The translations under genes and the position numbers were made by a program. This document shows, piece by piece, positions 1-11,365 of a DNA stretch of 64,000 nt. This stretch comes from Tyto alba (lineage: Eukaryota > Chordata > Aves > Strigiformes > Tytonidae), in assembly GCF_018691265.1 (NCBI RefSeq), contig NW_024881296.1, positions 15,407,427 through 15,471,426 on the forward strand, written 5' to 3'. Under the pieces are notes generated by a model, which saw nothing but the letters and a program-made list of their open reading frames with translations, had not been told where the DNA came from and searched no databases. Positions within the stretch are counted from its first letter, which is position 1; every line of letters begins with the position of its first letter.

Positions 1-455
1 GGTCTGGACCCTAATTAAGCATTTGAAGAGTAGAAGCCACATGCAGTCAGCATTTAGAAATACTCCGGCCATGGAGAAAGCATTGACTGGGGTTTTTGTT
101 TTTACACAGAATGAAATTCAGGCATGAGGCACACATCCATAGGAACCTTAGCTTTGTTAGTTCTGCAGCTCTCAAAACTAGTGCTGCTGTGAAGGACATG
201 ACTTAGGGAGACATGTTTTGATGTCCTCTCTGTTACAATTTGTGATAGTAGTACCATTGAGCACTTCAGGAAATGGAACTAGGACCACAATTGTTCCTGA
301 TCTCCTTCCTTCTTTTCTCCCTGTTAGTGGTTCTCTCTTCACTCTGCAATTAGTGCTAGTGCTGTCCACCCAAGACCCACATTCCCAGCTTCACTCTGAC
401 TCCTTTTGTCTGCAGGAGAAACTCCTTCCCTTTTCCTAAGACCATAGTGGGTAGA
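1..455. other. Unannotated AT-rich sequence left of LTR copy 1
   Basis: No gene, repeat family or regulatory signal could be recognised here. Short open frames on both strands between about 178 and 439 overlap each other and resemble nothing known. The stretch ends where the TGTCC terminus of LTR copy 1 begins. Confidence 0.5.
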
Positions 456-527
456 TGTCCTGGCTTTGAGTGTATGGTGGTTTATTTGGGTAGCAGGGGA
501 CAGGGCTGCAGTGGTGGCCCCCCATGA

Positions 528-540
528 GAAGCTTCTCTAA
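528..540 (+). promoter_or_regulatory. Degenerate heat-shock-element-like site in LTR copy 1
   Basis: GAA (528-530), a two-base gap, TTC (533-535), a two-base gap, then TAA (538-540). Two of three alternating units match the heat shock factor consensus. The third is GAA in copies 2 and 3 but TAA here. The site lies about 75 bases upstream of the TATA-like box. Confidence 0.4.
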
Positions 541-585
541 GCTCTTATGGCTCCAAGTTGGACCAAACTCTGCACCAAGGCTGAG

Positions 586-620
586 CCAATTAGCTGCACC
601 TTTGCAATAATGTATTTAAG
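586..620 (+). promoter_or_regulatory. CCAAT and TATA-like core promoter of LTR copy 1
   Basis: A CCAAT pentamer at 586-590 is followed by TATTTAAG at 613-620. The TATA-like sequence is at the equivalent place in all three LTR copies. The CCAAT is shared with copy 2 but lost in copy 3. Transcription would be expected to start about 25-30 bases downstream. This is inferred from motifs alone. Confidence 0.5.
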
Positions 621-1476
621 AAGGGACCTGGGAGGACGAGTGGGACTTGTGAGGAGGAGTTGCTGCAGCTGTGTGAACACCAAGATCAGTGGAGGAACGG
701 AGGAAGAAAGGAGGGGGGAGGTGTGCCGGAGCAGAGATCCCCCTGTGTCCTGTGGTGAGATGGCAGGGCGGCCCCCCCTGCCACCCATGGTGGTCTACAG
801 TGGAGCAGACGTTGATTTATGGCCTATGGGGGGCCCCACATGAAAAATTAAGGTGGCTGCACCCAAAGGCAACCAGGATCCTATGGAAAGAAACAGCTCC
901 TGCTGTTGTAGTCTGGTGCTGGGAGGATTGCAACATGCTGGGGGTGTCCCAAGCCAGAGCAGCTCAGGAAAAGCTGTGGCCCATGGGAGGGACTCAAGTT
1001 ATAGGAATTTTGTGGAGGACTGTCTCCTGTGATAGGGGGACTACGCTGGAGCACGGGAAAGAAGTTCCAAAATCTCCCCCCACTGAAGATGGAAGAAGCA
1101 GCAGCACTGACTGCACCCCCCATTCCCTGCCCCTGTTCTGCTTGGGGGAGGAGGTAGAGATATAGGGAGCAGAGCTGAGCCCAGGAAGAAGGTAGGGGTG
1201 GGGGGAAGGTGTTCTCAAGATATGGCAATGCTTCTCACTGTCTTACTCTGTTAAGTGTTGTTATTGTTAGTGCCTGTAATAAGTGTATGTTCTTTTTTTT
1301 TTCTTCCCCTAACAAGTCTGCCTTTTGCCTGTGATCATAATATGTGACTGGCCCCTCCCAGTCCTATCTCAAATTCTAAGCCTTTGCTTATTTTCTCCTT
1401 CTCAGGGGGAAGGGGGGAATAGGCAGCTGCGTGGTACTCAGTTGCCCTATGAGCTCAAACCACTGAGCCGTTTGTT

Positions 1477-1514
1477 TTATTTTCTCCTTTTCAGTGCTGG
1501 GGAGGGAAGAGGGG
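1477..1514 (+). repeat. Partial duplication of the LTR U5 segment beyond copy 1
   Basis: TTATTTTCTCC plus a following TCAG/G-rich stretch starts at 1388 inside the LTR and again at 1477, just past its apparent end, an offset of 89 bases. The outer segment matches the TGCTGG...GAAG...GGGG arrangement of LTR copy 2 better than the inner one does. It looks like a tandem duplication or a leftover piece of a second LTR. Confidence 0.45.
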
Positions 1515-3053
1515 ATTAAAAGTTGTCATTGAACGTGAAAGAGATGGCAAGAGAAAGGGCAACTGCAAGAAGAGATGAGGTATTGTTCAGCCTAACAACT
1601 TACCTGACAATGCAGAGAAATCATACAAGAAGCTGTGAGTCAGCTGTCTAGAGAAAACAAGACTTGGTTTTTCCTTTTCTGAATGTTGACTCTGGGCTGT
1701 GGGGAATTTCCATGTTCTCCTTCCTTAAAAATGTCATTTTAAAAGTCAACATCCAGATTATATGCAGGAAACAGCGACGCTGCACTGTCACACTTCATCT
1801 TTGTCACCATGGTGCAAAAGGAGAAATGGAACTGAAAAGCAAGATCCCTCTTTCGACCCTCCATTTTCCCCCAGAAGTCATAGCAGTGCCATGGCATTGG
1901 TGTGGGAGGCCATGAACCCATTGCCCTGCCTTGAGGAAAGAGAGAACAGCAAATACACTTTGTTGAATACTTCTGCCTTGTGTGCTAGCACCAGAACTGA
2001 CAGTGGTGCACCTGCTTCTGCTTCTTGTTTGCTCAGGAGAATAAAATGCACAGAAAGCAAGAGGATGTGAGAAACTGAGGTAGCTGCTGCTGGGCAGTAA
2101 TGGTCTGAGTGATGCTCCTGGAAGTGTCTAAACTCCTTGCATAGTAGCAATATGTCTGGAAATACTACAGAATTTTTGTCCTTTGAATTCATTACTGCTG
2201 CAAAGAAGCAGCTGCAGCAGCTGCAGTAAGTTGATATCCTCCTTCTAGTTATAGTTTGGCCTCAGTACATGTGATATTTATTGATATTGCACTGCTTGGG
2301 CATAAATGTTCCACTCAAGGCTATCCTGTAGCAACTACAGATACAAATACCTGTGCACAAGTAGATTATAAACTGTTTTTATCTCCTTATTCAGACTGGA
2401 CTTGAGCATATGTGTCCAACCTTAGTCTGTATTGCTGTGGCTCCAGGTTGTTGTCAGCCATTTATGTTCAAGTGCAAGAGATGCTTTGACATGGTGTGGA
2501 CTGGAAAATGCCTGCAGAAGAACTGTTATTTGATTCATCAAATTAATTGTGGCTGACTCAGTATGTGGCATTAGCAATAAAATATGAAATAGTGGTTTAA
2601 GAAATGTCCCTGAGAAAATGGTTCCATATTCAGACATTATCCCATGACATATGTTTCTGGTACTGTCACAGGACTTACGGAAACTAACTACAGTCATGGA
2701 ACCAAGCCCAGCCTGAAATGATTAAATTGCATAGTAGAATCTCCTTGATTGCAGTACTTGGTACCCTTGTAATTGGGATGCTAGACAATTTAAAACTGGG
2801 CATGAGTCCATGGGTGCAGAGAAGCCTCTGTGACAAACGTGCCAATATTCTACACCATCATGCACTCATTGCCAATGATAAGTAACGTAGAACATGTTTC
2901 AAGGTGGATTGATCAAGAGGAAAAAATCAGCTGTATTTGTGAATATTTAATTTTTGTTGCATGCTAGAAATGAACATTTGTCATATTAGTTATATTTTTT
3001 AAAAAAATAATCAAATATATATATTAAAAATTACAATCCTGTTTAGGGACAGT
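1515..3053. other. Unannotated AT-rich sequence
   Basis: No gene or recognisable repeat was found. Overlapping short frames between 1664 and 2192 on both strands lack domain content or a coding signature. A short CAGCTG/CTGCAG-rich run sits near 2200-2227. Confidence 0.4.
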
Positions 3054-3091
3054 TGTTTGTTTTGTTTTGGGTTGTTTTTTTTTTTTTTTTT
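3054..3091. repeat. G/T-rich low-complexity tract ending in poly-T
   Basis: TTTGTTTTGG-type sequence runs into 17 T residues at 3075-3091. It is one of several G/T (or A/C) tracts of the same texture in the window. Confidence 0.85.
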
Positions 3092-3369
3092 AACAGATGA
3101 GAAATTATTCAAGTTACTGGAAATTGATTTTAACACCTTATGACATTAGGAGCAGTCTCCTCATGGAGCTCTGGGATTGGGTTTGGGTAAGGACAGTTAG
3201 AATTTTTCACTACCAAGAGATGTTAGTTTTTGCCCCAGTATAGACATCCTTGACAAAGCTCTGAAAGACTGAATACACAAGGAAAAGTGAACCATGTCAC
3301 AGGTAGTTTGTAAAGGCAGAAGGGCTGCCAAGATAGTCAGGGTGTTGACACATGACGTATGAATAATGC

Positions 3370-3695
3370 TGAAGGAACTGTAACCTGGAGAAGGCTGAGG
3401 GAGATCTTGTTGCTGTCTACAACTGTCTGTTTGCTAGACACTGATAAGATGGAGTCAGACTCTTCTTGGAGGTACCCAGTGAAAAGGTGAGAGACAGGGT
3501 GCGTCAGCTGGAACATGGGAAATTCTGACTGGATGCTAGGAAAGACGGTGTTATGATGAGGGTGATCAAACACAAGTTCCTAGTAGCAGTGAGGGAATCT
3601 CCATCCTTGGAGGTGTTCATGACTCCAGACAAGGCCCTGAGAAGTCTGGTGTAGTTAGACTTGCTTTGAACTGCTGATTGGACTAGGTGGTTAGA
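3370..3695 (+). mobile_element. Old CR1 LINE 3'-end fragment
   Basis: In order, the sequence shows the CR1 3' landmarks: AACCTGGAGAAGGCTGAGGG, GATCTTGTTGCTGTCTACAACT, a TTCTGACTGGATGCTAGGAAA stretch, ATCCTTGGAGGTGTTCATGAC and finally GATTGGACTAGGTGGTTAG. It is strongly diverged, with indels, and lacks the terminal ATTCTATG repeat. Assignment comes from remembered CR1 consensus features, so the subfamily is not given. The open frame on the minus strand at 3337-3573 overlaps it and is a shadow. Confidence 0.75.
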
Positions 3696-4362
3696 GCTAT
3701 TTGGGATTTAGCACAGTATTTGCTTAATGACTTTGCTCTCAGTCATACACAGCTTTGAATATGTGTCAATCTAGAATGGGCTTTTCTGACAGTTGTTCCT
3801 TTGTGATGAAGACTATTGTATTCACTAATGGCAAGAAATGTCATTGGAGGCAAGGATCTAATACCATTCAGAAAACCAGGAGAACTCAGCAGACATCCAG
3901 CCCTGCCTGCTGTAGGCTGTATGCTATTTGGAACAAGATATGACTGAGTGCAATAAATGACTATCCGGGACAGATGAGAGCCTGGGGTAAATCAAGAGGA
4001 TTTCTCCACAGTATGTACTTCAAGCTAACTACAATACTGTATTTACATGGTGCTAAGCCTGAGCAAATGTACCTTTTCCTTGAATCAAGGTATTTTTTTC
4101 TTGGGGTTCCTACTGTACATGTGTTGTTAAAATTGCATTGTCTTTGGTTTAGAGTGATGTGAGAGCAAGCTTGTGAATAGCTTTATTGACTTTGTGTAGC
4201 TGTTTTAGATACTGTAGCCATGTAATAAGTAGCATTCCTGAGACTTTGAAAATAGAATATTTTAGAGATACTGTTAAGCTTCCTGTTGAAGTGATGATCA
4301 GTCTTTGTGAAACAGGGATGATCTATAAACAATAAATGTCAAGAGAAAGGAATAATGACTCT
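3696..4362. other. Unannotated AT-rich sequence
   Basis: No gene or repeat family was recognised. Two short plus-strand frames of 62 codons (3755-3943 and 3974-4162) have no recognisable motif. Confidence 0.4.
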
Positions 4363-4482
4363 CATAGATAAAGAAAACCTTGAGGAATAAAGTGATCTGC
4401 ACAATGTCACTCAAGAAGTTGATGGAAATGCTGGATACTGCATCCAGAATCTTGAATCCATGCTCTGGGTTCTAACTGCTCT
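4363..4482 (+). mobile_element. Possible MIR-like (CORE-SINE) remnant
   Basis: GATAAAGAAAACCTTGAGG, then AAAGTGATCTGCACAATGTC, ACTCAAGAAGTTGATGG and CATGCTCTGGGTTCTAACTG follow the order of the MIR core (GAGGAAACTGAGG ... AAGTGACTTGCCCAAGGTCAC ... AGCTGG ... CCATGCTCT). It is much decayed, as expected for an element predating the bird-mammal split. A chance resemblance is possible. Confidence 0.45.
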
Positions 4483-7400
4483 CTGGAAGAGAATAAAGTC
4501 TAAAATCTGGAATTACATTAGCATCACAAATATCAATATTGCAGTTCCCATTAACATAGCAGTGCAACAAAAGACTGCATAGATCATTTATATTACTGGA
4601 TTTTACCAATTATTTAATCAATATTTTAATCTACAGAAAGCATGTGTTGGGTGGTTTGGAGTTTTTTCCCTACAAGATGCATGAACATAAATCTCAAAAA
4701 TTTTCTAATGCTTCATTTAATTGTTGTTTTTTTAAAAAATAATTTCTTTCTTGGTTTTGCATCTGGTGGGGTATGTTTTCTGATACATCTGATTTTTGAT
4801 AGAACCAACAAAGTGGCCATCCAAAAACCTAGTAGCTGATCCTCAGATTCTACCTCCGCTTTAGCTCAGATTAGATAAAGCTGGTATGAATCTTGTCAGC
4901 TATGTATGATCTCTAAGGAACCGTATCCTAGCTAGAGGTTGCTACATTGTTACGTTGTTATGTTATTGAGCCCTTCACACAACTTTCTAGGCTTTTTCTT
5001 GACTCTATAGACATCACTCTCCATCAGAATAGTATCTGTCTCTCTGTACCACCTGCTGTAGTATGGGGAGTGTGAAAAAAATTCCTGATGTCTTTATGCC
5101 TTTTGTGTCTATTCCTCTGCAATTCCTTGAGCAAAAGATTCTTAGCAAGACAGAGTTTGTTATGTAGGCTTTAAAATGGCATTCAGATAAGAAGATGAAA
5201 TGTGATGGTATCCATCTGGGGAATGAACACTTTTATTCTGTTCATTTTTCTCTTTTATCTTCTTCCTATTTTTCCTTCCTAACCACAAGTTTGGCTAAAG
5301 ACTGGCCAAGCATACAGACCTGAAATTCCTGCTCTGCAAGTATGGGTTCACTACAGAAATGTGAATGATGCTCTGATACCTGGCTCTGAAATCCAAAAAT
5401 AAATATAATAGATTTTGTTCTCCCTATTGTCTTATAAGTTCAGGACCTGTCTAATTCATGGAAAAAATTAGGAAAAAAAACCCAAACCACAAATAAATAG
5501 AACAGCATTGCTCTTTTCCCTACCCCCTCTTCTGGTCTTTTTACATGATTTGTTAAAAGGAACATGATTTTCAGTGCATGGAAGTGGACACCATGTTGTC
5601 TGCTAGCTGCATGCCTTATTTGGTGATAAGTAAGATCAAGATGACTTCAGATAAGCAAAGAGGGAAGCCACTCAGGACATTTAATGGGGGCACATGCTCC
5701 AAACAGGTAAAGGTTTGGGCTGCAAATAGCTGTTTACTTTGTTGCAGTGCACTATGCTACCCTGACTGTGACTTCCAGATCATAGAGCTTCCTTGTGGAA
5801 GCTGGTAGAGTATAAATTTTATATAGCCTGTATTATACAGCCTCACTAGGGTTTTTTCCCATTACTATTCTAACATTGGATGGTCCGTCTCTTTTTCTGG
5901 TGAAGAGCTGAATGGAAATCAAGCTCTGGCTTGTGGCTACAGCCAGGGGTGTCAACTCATTGGATCTGGTATCATGATTTTATACACCATAAAAAGAGAG
6001 AGGAAAAAAGCAATAATCTGCAAAAAATTATTTTAACAGAAGAGGGATTGAGAAGGATTAAATGGTTGTTATCCAAAGGAATGTTTATGCAAGTCAGATG
6101 ATAAAATTAACTAAGAAATTAGGTGTTTATGATTCTTATTGTCCTTGTTTTTGTTTGGATGAGGACCAACTCTTTCAAGTCTAAGTTTTGGGTCATTCAG
6201 AAAGAAAATTATATTTTCAAGATTACTTCAATTTAAAAGAGATTAATTAAAGGTTACTTTGCTGAGGGCCATCAGAAAGGCAAATGTCTTGACACTCCTG
6301 CTTAGTCACAAACATTTTAACTTTCCATAGTTTTTATGACTATTGCATTTTTAAAATGTTTTCTGTTTATTATTTTGTTTGCTTGGACAGCATGTGGTAA
6401 TTGGGGATAGATACTGACTTCTAAGGGCACTACTGCAACAAAACATGTTAATGTTTCATTGTTTCTTCCTCTTTTGAAAAGGGGGAGAGGATTGCCTAAT
6501 TCTGCACTCTTACTGAATTATAAGCCTCTGTATGTGCTACACTGAGCTGAGATGCTGTTTTCTTCTAAAGTGAGGACAGGATCTTGATGTAATATCATCA
6601 GTGAGGGAGTCTGTCCTGAAATAACATTGGATTTGAATCTTTTGGTCATGATATTGTATCATGACGGAGTCCAGGATCTGAGGAAGAAATAAGTGAATTC
6701 TTGGGAACTATCCAGAAAAAAAAAGAATATTTTCATTTGTTTTCAGGGGCACTGAAAGGAGTTTTCTACAGGGTTCCTTCAAAACTGTGGTCTATGCATA
6801 TCGGTTGTCCTGAGCATACTCCATTAAGGGCCATCAGTGGAGTATATTAACACATGACTGTTTTTAGCTTTGTTCTTTCAGCAATAGACATGGAAGGGCT
6901 AATGCAAAATTTTCACTGGTCCCCAGTACTGTTTCTGATGACCACACAACATTTTTTGAATCTGCTGAAGCACCGTTAGTACTGACCCGAGAGAAGTGCA
7001 GCTTTTCTGTGAATGATGAAAGTCTCAGACACCCCCTTTACTGATGGGATCATGCCAGTACTGTGGTGCCCGTCTGTCTCCAGGAGAATGTCCTCTGACA
7101 CAAGTGGAGCTGAGCTTTTCTAGGGGACTGTCAGGTGTGCTGCAAACCAATATTCACTTGGAGATACTAGACCTACCTTTGCTTTTTTTGGGTGGGTACT
7201 GTCAGTGAGGTTGTTTTGGTGACATGAGGCAATGGCAGGTTGACATATATATGCCAGGTAATATAGTGAAGAAAACTGCTTCTGGATTGTGCATCTCTGT
7301 GTCTCCCTGCACCTAGGTTACGTGGAGTAAAACTAACTGTACTATAGCTACACAAGTTACAAGCTCACCTCCTGATTATGATTGTTGGCTTATCTTTGTC

Positions 7401-7668
7401 CTCAGTCCAGTACAACTACTCCATGGTTTTCTAAGAGGAAAAACTAAGTAGATTTTAAATCAGGTTAAGACAGAGATTATTAAAAATTTGTAAGCTGAAT
7501 GAATGGATGCTAAGAAAGATGCTTCAGGTGTAGCAGAGTATGAACAGATAGATTTTTCTGTTCCTTTTATTTATTTATTTTGCTTTGGTCTGCATCTGAA
7601 GCACAAGGTTGTTTTCTATAAAGACTGTATCTTTGGTTTTTAAGACAGATATACAGTAGTTTCTTCTG
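4483..7668. other. Unannotated AT-rich sequence
   Basis: About 3.2 kb with no recognisable gene, RNA or clear repeat. Short frames (4642-4839, 5578-5808, 7173-7355 minus) are unsupported. A GGGGTGTCAACTCATT motif near 5946 recalls the end of some hAT-type DNA transposons but is too short to call. Confidence 0.4.
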
Positions 7669-7741
7669 AAAAAAAAACCCACCCAAAACAAACAACCCCA
7701 AACCCCACCACACCAAAAACTGAAACCCCAAAACAACAAAA
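7669..7741. repeat. A/C-rich low-complexity tract
   Basis: An almost pure A and C run of about 73 bases made of CCCAAAA-, CCACC- and AACAA-type words. It is the reverse-complement texture of the G/T tracts elsewhere in the window. The minus-strand frame at 7567-7797 reads through it and is a composition artefact. Confidence 0.85.
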
Positions 7742-10700
7742 GTCCCAGATAAAAACAGACAGAAGCAATAAAAACTGGAGTTTTGTCTTGGCACCATGTT
7801 TTAATCCTGCGTGTAAGGTATTTCTTTTAGGTGACTAAGCACAGTTCTAGCTTCTGTGTCCTCACAGCCTTTAGTCTGATGTATACCTGAGCAGGGTGGC
7901 AGCTACTGCCATCAAGAAATGGTCATTTATGTGTTGCATAGAGGTAAGGAAATAGGTGTCACTGTTGACTGACTTTTCATTTGGTAATTTATATGATGAT
8001 TATGTTCTCACATTTACTCTGTCACTTTTTATGTCGTCTGGATCCACTAGTAGTGTAGAGTCTCCATATCCTAATTTCGTTTTCATTGTGTTTACGGAAA
8101 CTAGTTCTATTTTTAATTTTTTCCCCTCACACCTTGACTTCTCATTAGAATAAAATCAGTGAATTAATTTCTGATTAAAAAATCAGAACAATTATTTTTT
8201 TATATATTCTAAACCTAATTTTTAAAGAGACATGGTAGAAAATTCAAAATTTTTGATGTTAAACCCAAGAGAATATTTTGATTCTTGCCTATTACATTTT
8301 TTTTTCCCGTGTTTATTTCTGGTTCATTTTTGTTCATTTCTTAGATTAAGGCCTAGTGTTAACGCTTATCTCCCTAGTCATACCATTAAAGCAGAAAAGT
8401 TTATTAACATGAAATATTTTATATTTATTTATGGAAATGGCTTTAATAAGTTTTATAAGGAAGATTTTGTAGTTTGGGAGACTTAGGAGTGAAACTATAT
8501 ACTATAAAAATATTATAAATATAAGGATTGATATTGGGATACCATTCCTACCTTGTAATAGCCTGTTTTTTTAATTTGTCTAGCCACAGAAGAGCTGCTG
8601 TTGCTATTTAACATCTTAATTTGTTCCAGGCTGAAAACTATGACTTCAGATTTCACAGTGAAAGCATAACTCATGAACAGTGAATCAATATTTCTATGCT
8701 CACGGTTAAGTAAAAATGGGTTTCATATCAGTAAGCAGATCAAATTAATGCTTACATCTGTAGTTTTGTAGCTACCAGCACTGTAATTTTAATTGGCACT
8801 GGGATCCACAGTGAATGTCTCTTAGTCTGTCATATAAACTTGCATGCATGAAGTTAACAGGTGAGTTTCTGTGTTCACAGAAGATAACTAATACAGAAAC
8901 ATCTCTGTTTTAGATATAAATTTATTCAGGGATGCATATGCATTGATTTTTTTTTTTTTTTTCCCCAAAGCATTGAGTGGAATATGGGAAGATAACAAGT
9001 CAACAACATAACAGAAAACATCACAAGCAGACTGATGGAAAATTTCTCACTGTGGAGAACAAACACTTTTGCAGATGTTAGTTCTTGCTTGTAATTTTTT
9101 TTTTTTGAAACAGTGTTGATAATGAACTTCCATTTTTCTCCAGCAGGATCTGACATAGTGCAGCTGTTACTGTGCATTTTATATTAATTCCTTTTAATTT
9201 TTAAAACACCAATGAAAGTAAATTTTTCTATTTTCCTCTTCCCTAACCTTGTTCTTTGAATTTCTTAATTGGTTGATTATATTCTGAGGTTAAATGGAAA
9301 CCTGTATGTTCTGTGCTCTTTTTTTGTGTGTGGGGGAAATGAAACTAATACAAGGCTGTATTTTCTATTGGTTGAGCAACATTGTCTAATCATTTCAGAA
9401 AAATTAGTAATACAAAAGTAATACAAAGTTGCTAGAAGACAATCCATATATTCTGTATTTGGTCATGCAGTATATTTCTTATACTAAATAATATTAACTT
9501 TTTTCATTTTAGTTTGCAATATTTTTATACTGCAGTAGGGGGGGAAGTGTCCACAAGTTCCTGCATCTATAACAAACATATCTTTAGAAATCCAGGTGAA
9601 GACTATGTGTGGGACAGTCAGCTAGGCACTTTGCTCTTCTACTGCTGTATTATGTGGCCTGGTAAAAATAATCTAGCAAAACTGCCAAATTTTGGAAAAA
9701 ACATTGTATCGGGTTTACAAAACTGCATGATTATTTAAAAAAAAAAAAAAAAAATTCAAGTCATCTGATAAAGATGTGTTAAATGAATACTTTCAAAGTT
9801 TCTTTGTGACTACAATGACAAGAGTTCCTCCAGGACTTTTGGATAATCTCTTGGTGCTAACAGGTGGTTCAAGAAGAGCATAAAGTATCTCTGCAGTAAT
9901 GATGAGTGAAAAACTGCCCATGATGGAATAACACTTACAAAAAGTAAGTAAGTAAGTCTAGTTTGGGTGAGCTAAACTGCAGATGTTTTTTTCATAACAG
10001 CAGCTGCTGAATACTTTCTATTACCTAAATAGAGTATCTGAGTACTAGCAACATAGGTAGAGTGCTGATAGGACAAGTTCTGGCGTTCAGTGAAAGGTAA
10101 GATTGTGAGCCCTATAGCAGACCTCACAAGGTATCTTATCTGAGCTCTCAGCAGCCTTTGAGTGTGAAAATGAATATAGACAGCTAAATGCCTTTACATG
10201 TGTGAGAACTGTTGCGTTTTAGCCTGAGGGAAAAGAACACTTGTGACTAAAAGGGTGTTTTGTGTGTATTTGTTGCTTAATGTTGCTATGGGGCTGAACA
10301 CTGTCAGTCTTTAAACATACTTCTTTTCCAATTTATTCTTACTTGTCTCACTTTCCTCCTTTGACCTAGTTTTCACAATTGCCCTTCTCACTAAGAGAAT
10401 CCTTCTACCTGCTTCAGCACAGTGAAGAAAGCCATGTTAAGGTGTTCCTGACATCTGTGCCTAGTGGCTAGGCACCAAACTCCATTGCGCAAACACTTGA
10501 TCTCATGCCATAAAATGCTACGCCTCTTCTTCAATTCCAGTCTCAGGTTTGATTAAGGTCAAAGTTAAATTTAACAGAACACTGCAAAGAGGGAAATATA
10601 TTTACAAAGATTGTTTTGCAGTAAAATATTTTAAACATGATAAAATATATATGTGGCAAAACTTGGTTATATTCCCAGGGAAATATAAAGCAAATTGAAC

Positions 10701-11201
10701 CCCACTATTCTTGGGGCTCCACGTAAAATCTCATTGCTGGGTCTTGGCTGCAAGGAGTTCTGGCTTCATTATCTTGTATGATATACAGAACAAATTTTGT
10801 GGTAGTCATGAAAACATACAGTAACATTAGTTGGCAAAAACATTCTCCTCCCTTTCTCTTTTCTGATTTTAACCATAACTCCTGCCACACAAGTGATGTC
10901 TTACCTGTATGGATGATGATTTGCTCTAATAATGTTGCAATACCTAAATTAAATGTACATAGAAAGAGCAGTCTCACTACTAAGCATAATTCATAGAAAC
11001 AAGCTCAGATGCTTGCTGGTTTCTTTCAAGTTTTGACATATATGCAATTTCTAGTGAAGAAATCAGTACCATATTTAGGACTCTGAACATCTTCACAGTT
11101 CAAAGGGGTTACTTAGGTTTGCATTTTACGGGTTCAACTCCATTTCTGTTTTTATTTCAGATGTGTCTCTTTGGTTATACAATCTTTACTGAGTTTGTTT
11201 T
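7742..11201. other. Unannotated AT-rich sequence with poly-T and poly-A tracts
   Basis: No gene was found. It contains a perfect 8-bp-arm hairpin at 8169-8188 (TTCTGATT, AAAA loop, AATCAGAA), a poly-T at 8947-8962 and a poly-A at 9737-9754. Open frames of up to 90 codons, such as 10705-10977 on the minus strand, have no supporting features. Confidence 0.4.
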
Positions 11202-11365
11202 TGTTGTGGTTTGAGCCTACTCAGCAGCTAAATGCCATGCAGTTGCTCACCCACCCTCCCACCACTTGGGAATGGGGAGGGAATCGGAGGGGTAAAGGGA
11301 GACTCGCGGGTTGAGATAAAAACAGTTTAATAATAGTAACAGAATAATACACTGACAGCAATATC
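11202..11365 (-). mobile_element. LTR fragment of a second avian ERV type
   Basis: The plus strand begins TGTTGTGGTTTGAGCC, which read from the minus strand is an LTR 3' end in GGCTCAAACCACAACA. A cytosine-rich stretch follows, then GGTTGAGATAAAAACAGTTTAATA, a layout I recall from avian ERVK-type LTR R/U5 regions. The last 50 bases or so share the terminal motif with the 1-kb LTR copies, but the rest differs, so it is a related but different family. The U3 part is missing and the right boundary is approximate. No target-site duplication could be checked on a truncated copy. Confidence 0.65.

Larger units (their letters stand above)
456..1466 (+). mobile_element. Solo LTR of an avian endogenous retrovirus, copy 1
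   Basis: This is the first of three related LTRs of about 1 kb. It starts TGTCCTGGCTTTGAG and ends near CTCAAACCACTGA, so the termini are close to the TG...CA form seen in the other copies. Promoter-like signals lie in order: a palindromic GAGAAGCTTCTC at 526-537, a CCAAT at 586-590 and a TATTTAAG TATA-like box at 613-620. The polyadenylation signal of the related copies (AATAAA) is AATAAG here, at 1278-1283, so it has decayed. No gag, pol or env-like sequence and no primer-binding site follow, so it is a solo LTR. No matching target-site duplication is visible, and it is more diverged than copies 2 and 3. Open frames inside it (for example 689-1165) shift relative to the other copies and are probably not translated. 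Assignment to an avian ERV is from remembered family features. Confidence 0.85.

Noticed and set aside
689..1165. 158-codon plus-strand frame as a retroviral or host gene
   Set aside because: It lies wholly inside LTR copy 1, the corresponding segments of copies 2 and 3 are open in other registers, and no domain is recognisable.
5946..5975. GGGGTGTCAACTCATT as a hAT transposon end
   Set aside because: Only about 16 bases resemble the remembered terminus, and no second terminal repeat was found.
8169..8188. 8-bp-arm hairpin as a terminator or RNA element
   Set aside because: Short AT-rich hairpins are expected by chance in this composition, and there is no transcript context.
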